Below, one piece after another: positions 58,961 through 64,000 of a stretch of DNA of 64,000 nucleotides (positions within the stretch are counted from its first letter, which is position 1; each line of letters starts with the position of its first letter). The translations under genes and the position numbers were made by a program. The notes under the pieces were generated by a model. It made no database searches and was not told where the DNA came from. It saw only the letters and a program-made list of their open reading frames with translations. This DNA comes from Apoda limacodes (taxonomy: Eukaryota > Arthropoda > Insecta > Lepidoptera > Limacodidae), in NCBI GenBank assembly GCA_946406115.1, contig OX291542.1, forward strand, positions 3,558,959-3,622,958. The letters run 5' to 3'.

Positions 58961-61435
58961 TTATTGAGTAATTCTTTAATTTTTTTACATGTTTTAGGAA
59001 TAAGACCTAAATTTATGGCTATGATTGATTACAGTTGTAGATAACTTATTTGCCGACGGAGTCATAATATTTCGTCGTTCTTCAAGTTATTTTTTGTGTT
59101 ATATTTTTTTTTACTTTAGATTGCTTTTACAAAATCTTGGCGGCTAATTTTCTTTAGAAGGCAAAGAGTTAAATTTCAGTAAAAAAATTCAATTTCAAAT
59201 AAATGACAGGACTACCTACCTTTCAAGATATTTAAATTTTTTTTTAAATTAATGATTTTGGTAGTGGACTCTATAATGCGGCATACGAGGACTATTGTTT
59301 GACAGTGAATCTGTTCGTATTTTTTGATATTCAACAACAAATAATAAAAACCGGCAAAGTTTGAGATAGGCTCAAGCCATTACCATCGTAAATTAATCTA
59401 TGAGCGCCATCTAGCGAAAATATTCTAGTTCTTTAGGAGATACAATAACACATTTATTTATTGCAAACGATATTCAAAGAAAAAACTTTGAGCTTGGTAA
59501 GTCATGGATAAGTGACCGCTTAGGGGCAAACTTTTTGTTTTTGGTTGTGTTTGAAAATCACGTAACTAGTGATAAGCCCACGGGGCGCGCGAGTCTCGCA
59601 CTTAACCGTTTTTTTTTTTTGTTGAAAATTTGCCTTTAAATTACCCCAAAATTTTCCAGAAACGTCAAATACAGAGGAAATCCTCTACCAAAATGTCACC
59701 TGTTTTCATATGCTGTTCAAAAAACTTTTTATGAGATTAAACTATTTGCCACCGAGCGAACTCATATGGTCCTACGATGTGTGAAGGACCACCAATACCG
59801 ACAGACTCAATATTGCATTGCATTCAGCCAACCTTGAAGAAACCTGGGTCTTTCCTTACTTTTTTTTATTCAATGGTTATTTTAAAGTCATAGACCCATA
59901 TTGGGAGCGTACGTTCTGGCGAGCAGAACTACGTAATGCCCTTTGTAACTCATTAGAAATCCAGAATAATCAGTATCACTTAGTAAACATGAACAGTGGG
60001 TGTACATCCCCCGTCAAATATCGTGCAATTGAAACTGAAAGCAAGCTGATTTGAGGACAGATTTTTATATGTAAAACTAAAACTTTTGTGACTTACAGTT
60101 GTCCAAACTTATACTCATATCACTGTGCTTGAGGTAGATAGTAAATTTAGTATATCAATAATATTTCCATCTTTGTAATGTAATTTCTTCATTTTTATGC
60201 TTAGGAAGTTAAAAAGGGAACGAGCAAGGTGGAACATAATGATTTGAAGAGAATTATTGAAAAAGTTCCAACCGGGCGCAATTTATCTTTGCATTGTAGC
60301 GATTTTTCTATTGGCTTAATATTTTTTACGACGAGCTTTTAGGCCATTAGTGTTAACTTCTGGAAATATTGTTGATGAAGGTTTCGTTATTACATTCATT
60401 TCGTGTTTTTTTAATGCTTACACGGAAAGCACCTACCACCGACAATAATTGGCTAGAGGTAAGTTATCGGACCATCCGAATATGAAAATGAGTAATTGTG
60501 TTTCAGTTACGCATAAAGTCCCGTCCCTTGCATTTGATGATATAAACACGTTATATCGTTGGTGTGAAAAATGTAATGTAAAATATTACAGCATGCCAGC
60601 ATTAAAAACTGGCACAGCTAGATCAATGGTCTTTATTAAAAGAGTTACATCCCAATTTTTTTTGCGGTTATATACTTATTTGCAAGTTGGTAAGCTATGT
60701 CGATGTATGAGGACAACAGTTTTTAAAGGGCCAAAGTTAAGTTTGTCCCTAAATACAGTTTATCTTTTCGTTGGAGCAATGTTCGGTACTTTCGGTAGTT
60801 ACCCAATAATTATTTTGGTAAATGTAGCTGAACATTATTTTACTGCTTACCCTGTTATACGCACTTATTATTTAATTTTTCAAAATATAATTGTCGTGAT
60901 TAACGAACTATTTACATAACTACAAGTTTATACGAAACCCTCGGTGCGCGAGTCTGATTCGCACGCGCCGGATTTTTTATTATAATTAATCTGTGTTTCT
61001 TAAAATCATTAACAGTATCATACATATAATTAAAAAGCTGGAAACATTTCAATGACAATAATGTATTTAATTTTGTTCCGATATTCTGATGTTGTGACAG
61101 AATTTAATTATATAAAATAATTGAAATTGGTTTAGAACTGGCAAAAGAACGACAGAAAAGACAAAATTATTACAGTAACATGCCTGAAATTAAGGGATAC
61201 GAATGAAAGAATATTGACTGTTGTTTATTTTTTATTATAATGATTTTAGTAGGTATAACATTTTTTAAATTTAAAAGTGAGTCTAGAGACAACTATTTAC
61301 AATTCACATCATTTTATCAAGCTAAAAATTAACACCATGATAGTTGTGAACATGTTCTAATAATTTATAATTGCCGTCATTTTGTATTCTTAAATGTCTT
61401 GAATAATTTCATTATGTGCTTGAATTGTTAATGAT
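58961..61435. other. Non-genic region between PLE relic and gene F
   Basis: No recognised gene. Open stretches at 59818-60054 and 60449-60919 (plus strand) show no known domain. The pair of 'GCGCGAGTCT' blocks at 59586-59597 and 60946-60957 belong to the 'GGACTCGCGCACCGAGGGTTCCG' repeat family and may bracket one decayed element. TTTATT at 61224-61236 (AATAAA on the minus strand) is a candidate poly(A) site for gene F. Confidence 0.4.
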
Positions 61436-62362
61436 TTACCATCCACTGTGTTTACCTGAAAATCAATAAGTATAACATAAATAAAATTTGTCAAAATACT
61501 TATTACGTCATGAACAAGGTCTTACAGAGGCGGTGCTGTGTGTGATTCTTGCGTAATTCGTTAATCTTACGGAAACAAGAATAATGTTTTTATAAAAAAC
61601 TTCGATTGCTTTGAAAAACTGTCTGTAGTTTATATAGCTATTGTTACTGCACATGACCTATTTTTGAAAACAATGCAAAAAATGTTTTCAAAAAACGTGA
61701 TCAAAATATAGTATTTTCAGCACACTTGCAACGGCAATGGATTGAAGTATACTTTTTAATAAATATACTTTTTTACAATCACAAATAATACAAATAATGT
61801 TTGTCTCGTGCGGGAATCGAACCCACGCCCCTCGATTCAGTAGTCGGGTCATTACTTACAGAGCCACGGAGCCGACTAATAAGCTAGTGAATTAAAAAAA
61901 AAATAGTAGTACTAAAATAAAAAAAAAAACTGCACGCAAAATAACACTGAATTTTGATTACAATTTCAAACAGTCTTTGGATTATCACGATAGTATATTA
62001 TGTATACCTACATCAAGGATTTATCTATTTACCTGAATGGCTGTCATCGTCCACAACATTATCGTTATGAATTTTGTTGCTGTTATAGCCAGTGTTGCTG
62101 TTTATTCCGGTATTACTGTTGTTGTTGTTATTGTCGTTATCATTGCCGTTGCTGTTGTCATTGGCATTCCCGTTATCATTACCATTACCATTCTTGTTTT
62201 TATTGCCATTACCATTTCTATTGCCGTTGTCGTTGTCATTGCCATTACCATTATCATTTCCATTACCATTGCCATTATCGTTACCGTTTTTGTTGCCACT
62301 TCCGAGTCGGTTATGGTTTCGGCTATCATAGCGATCTCCATGACTACCACGGTGACCCTTTT
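61436..62362 (-). CDS. Gene F: Asn/Gly/Asp-rich secreted protein, last two coding exons (5' partial)
   Basis: Exon 62033-62362 has a TTACAG acceptor and a TTCAG|GTAAAT donor, both in phase 1. The final exon 61436-61455 adds GKHSGW-stop, directly comparable with GNAKGW-stop of genes C and D. The 110-residue exon begins EKGHRGSHGDRYDSRNHNR (His/Arg/Ser head), then about 80 residues alternating Asn with Gly, Asp, Lys or Ala, a pure Asn run, and an NTGxNSNTGYNSNKIHNDN segment. The signal-peptide exons could not be found with confidence between 62363 and 64000. A possible decayed trace at 63036-63070 resembles exon 1 of gene B, but with a stop. The true 5' exons may lie beyond the window. Confidence 0.75.
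61740..61877 (-). mobile_element. tRNA-derived SINE in last intron of gene F
   Basis: The minus strand reads GGCTCCGTGGCTCTGTAAG...GACCCGACTACTGAATCGAGGGGCGTGGGTTCGATTCCCGCACG. The head matches the SINE at 9950, with a clean B box. The body is AT-rich. Confidence 0.75.
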
Positions 62363-63165
62363 CTGTAATAAAATAACACAAATCATTATATAAAACAAAC
62401 ATATATGGGCACCAAAGAAAAAAAGGTTCTCAAGCACCAAGAAGAGATACCATTCTAAAAAAAATCAATTTCGTTACTAAGCTTTAGGGGCGTTATATGA
62501 AATACTTTTCTGTAATATTTCTTTAAAGCCATCTATGTGGTCCACTAGCGCCGCAATTGGATATTTTTTATTTCTTATTCGTAGAAAATGTATTTAAATT
62601 TTTTTTATACGATTAGAATGATTATCAATGTTTTTTAGAACGATTAGTAATGTTTACGTGTATTACTGCACTTAAAGTTGAAGCAAATACACAATATCTA
62701 CTTACCGAATCTGAAATTAAGAATGCGATATTGGCTAGATTGCGTTAATACGTTGTTTTTGTGCAAATTTTATAGCATTTAAAAGATAGAAAAAAATATG
62801 TTATTAAACTTGCTTTTGTCTAGTGCATTACCTTACTAAATCATTTTTATTTATTGTATTTGATGCAATAAAAAATCTGGGAGTAACCATTATTTCAACA
62901 CTTGTACAATTTTTTAAAGCGTGTATGAAAGTGATTAAATATTTAGTATAGCTTGTTATCTGTGTGTATGTGCATTGACTCTAAGTTGTAGCAAAAAGTA
63001 AAAAAATGTGACTACAAAATGGTAAAAACTTAAATACCATAGAAAAAAAAAAAAAAGTTTTAAGGCGTCATGATGGCATAAGTTTTTAAATTGTTATTGT
63101 ATATGTTTATTGTTTATGACATTGCGCAATTATTTTAAGTACCATTACATGCATATCGGTGTATG
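62363..63165. other. Upstream intron or flank of gene F
   Basis: 62545-62600 is a MITE end (CACTAGCGCCGCAATTGGATAT) of the 45.7 kb family. 62780-62900, in reverse complement, matches the repeat beside genes C and D at 35690-35770 and 48690-48760 ('GTAAGGTAATGCACTAG..AAAA.CAAGTTT'). Confidence 0.45.
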
Positions 63166-63978
63166 CATCGCTCGCCCCCTAGATTTCGCCCCTAATTCGA
63201 CAGGTATACCCTCGCCCCCTTGAAATTTATGGAGTAAAATATGCCCCGATTGTCAATAAGTTAAAAGTACAGTCAATGTGATGAATAAAATGTCTTGTGG
63301 AATCTGAATCATTGCACGGTAGATTAAACCTTGAATATTTTTTTCAAAAATACGCGCACACTTTTTTTAAACATATGTATATCGTACCTTTGTAAGTTAA
63401 AATAGAAATAAAAAAAAACCGGCCAAGTGCGCGACTGTAAATAGCTTATTATATGTAGATAGTTCTTCCATCTTTATAATCAGTTTTTAGGTACTTTTTT
63501 CTATATTTCTGATTTAAAAACTTGCTTCGCGTCAAATTTCATGATTCTAGGTCAACGGGAAGTACTCCATAGGTTTAGATACAACAATTACTATTTATTG
63601 TGTTGACTAAGAAGCTTGATTCTTTACAAGTGTAAGTAACTCGGTGACAAATACAATTATTCGCTGAGAGCCGTCGTTGTAATCACACAATAAGAAGTGT
63701 TCAAATATCTTCGGTATTTCATCTTGGGTTCCCTTATGTTTGACTATCTTTTTCAACTCCATAAGCTTTTTCTCAAATTTATTCGATCATGTCATCAATA
63801 TACATTTTCAAAAAAGATTTATGTAGAAAAAATATATGGGTCGAGTGGGTACTCCAAAATAATTCAAAAAATATCAGAATTTTACTCTCTCCGCCGCAAC
63901 GTACTAGTGGGATCTATAAAACAGGGCGAGTGGTACCTAAATATAGAAGGCGAGATCTAGGGGGCGAGTGGTGCGTAG
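63166..63978. mobile_element. TIR element at right edge
   Basis: Left CATCGCTCGCCCCCTAGATTTCGCC (63166-63190) and right GGCGAGATCTAGGGGGCGAGTGGTGCG (63949-63975) are inverted repeats. Subterminal CTCGCCC/GGGCGAG motifs recur on both sides (63212, 63924). The interior contains a 'CCGGCCAAGTGCGCG' lepidopteran repeat piece at 63419. Its 88-codon open frame (63697-63960) has no recognisable domain. Confidence 0.6.
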
Positions 63979-64000
63979 ACCTGAATATCATTAGCATTAC

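Noticed and set aside
59818..60054. 79-codon frame as a host gene
   Set aside because: No recognisable domain, no splice partners, and surrounded by repeat sequence.
60449..60919. 156-codon frame, partly hydrophobic, as a membrane protein gene
   Set aside because: No family recognised, codon content looks like AT-rich background, and no exon context; kept only as a note in the regional entry.
62697..62760. Exon 2 of gene F ending at the CTTACC (minus-strand GGTAAG) donor near 62700
   Set aside because: No acceptor gives an open 40-nt phase-1 exon; the nearest AG yields a stop in the phase-0 frame.
63036..63070. Exon 1 of gene F (minus-strand ATG ACG CCT TAA ... CTATG)
   Set aside because: Resembles gene B exon 1 at its donor end but has an in-frame stop and a homopolymer run; too weak.

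Overview
The window is AT-rich, intron-rich, transposon-dense eukaryotic DNA, almost certainly from a moth or butterfly. The evidence is a decayed mariner of the type found in moths, several CR1/Jockey-like LINEs with lepidopteran-style 3' ends, tRNA-derived SINE heads, Helitron-like repeats ending in CTAGT, the common 'AGGGTTCCGTACC' repeat, a BEL/Pao remnant and a Penelope-like remnant. No bacterial features, CRISPR arrays or convincing free-standing tRNA or rRNA genes were seen.

The host content is one dispersed family of small secreted, asparagine-rich proteins. Four complete genes lie on the minus strand: A (8768-11673), B (29951-32292), C (36871-41900) and D (49824-52705). A fifth, F, has its last two coding exons at 61436-62362 (minus). 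A sixth, L, has its last exon at 428-717 (plus) and runs off the left edge. I assembled A to D by hand from splice sites. All four have a 36-nt coding exon 1 (12 residues, phase 0), a 40-nt exon 2 (phase 1), a large repetitive exon 3 starting and ending in phase 1, and a tiny last coding exon. Each protein is a signal peptide, a His-rich head, an Asn-rich low-complexity body and a short conserved tail: Gly-Trp-stop in C, D and F, or KKTIP(V/L)-stop in A and B. A and B are one subfamily; C and D are a recent tandem duplicate pair.

A and B also share non-coding sequence just upstream of their TATA boxes: two adjacent forkhead-like sites (TATTTGC, TATTTAC) and a POU octamer (ATGCAAAT). C and D keep part of it. 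Forkhead (SGF-1) and POU-M1 (SGF-3) regulate silk genes in Bombyx, so a silk-gland or labial-gland glue role is a reasonable but unproven hypothesis. The genes may form a cluster of hydrophilic, sericin-like secreted proteins.

Layout: 0-8 kb, gene L, mariner and LINE fragments; 8.7-11.9 kb, gene A with a SINE and a TIR element in intron 3; 12-28 kb, a block of retroelements (BEL/Pao, a Jockey-like LINE, head-to-head CR1-like LINEs, another Jockey-like LINE); 28-33.4 kb, Helitrons and gene B with a 26-bp tandem array upstream; 35.5-44.2 kb and 48.5-55.6 kb, the duplicated units with genes C and D; 44.3-48.5 kb, TIR elements and repeats; 55.8-61 kb, Helitrons, a GC-rich repeat and a Penelope-like pseudogene; 61.4-64 kb, gene F and TIR elements. 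Exon boundaries are predictions from sequence alone; transposon clade names come from recognisable motifs, not from searches.
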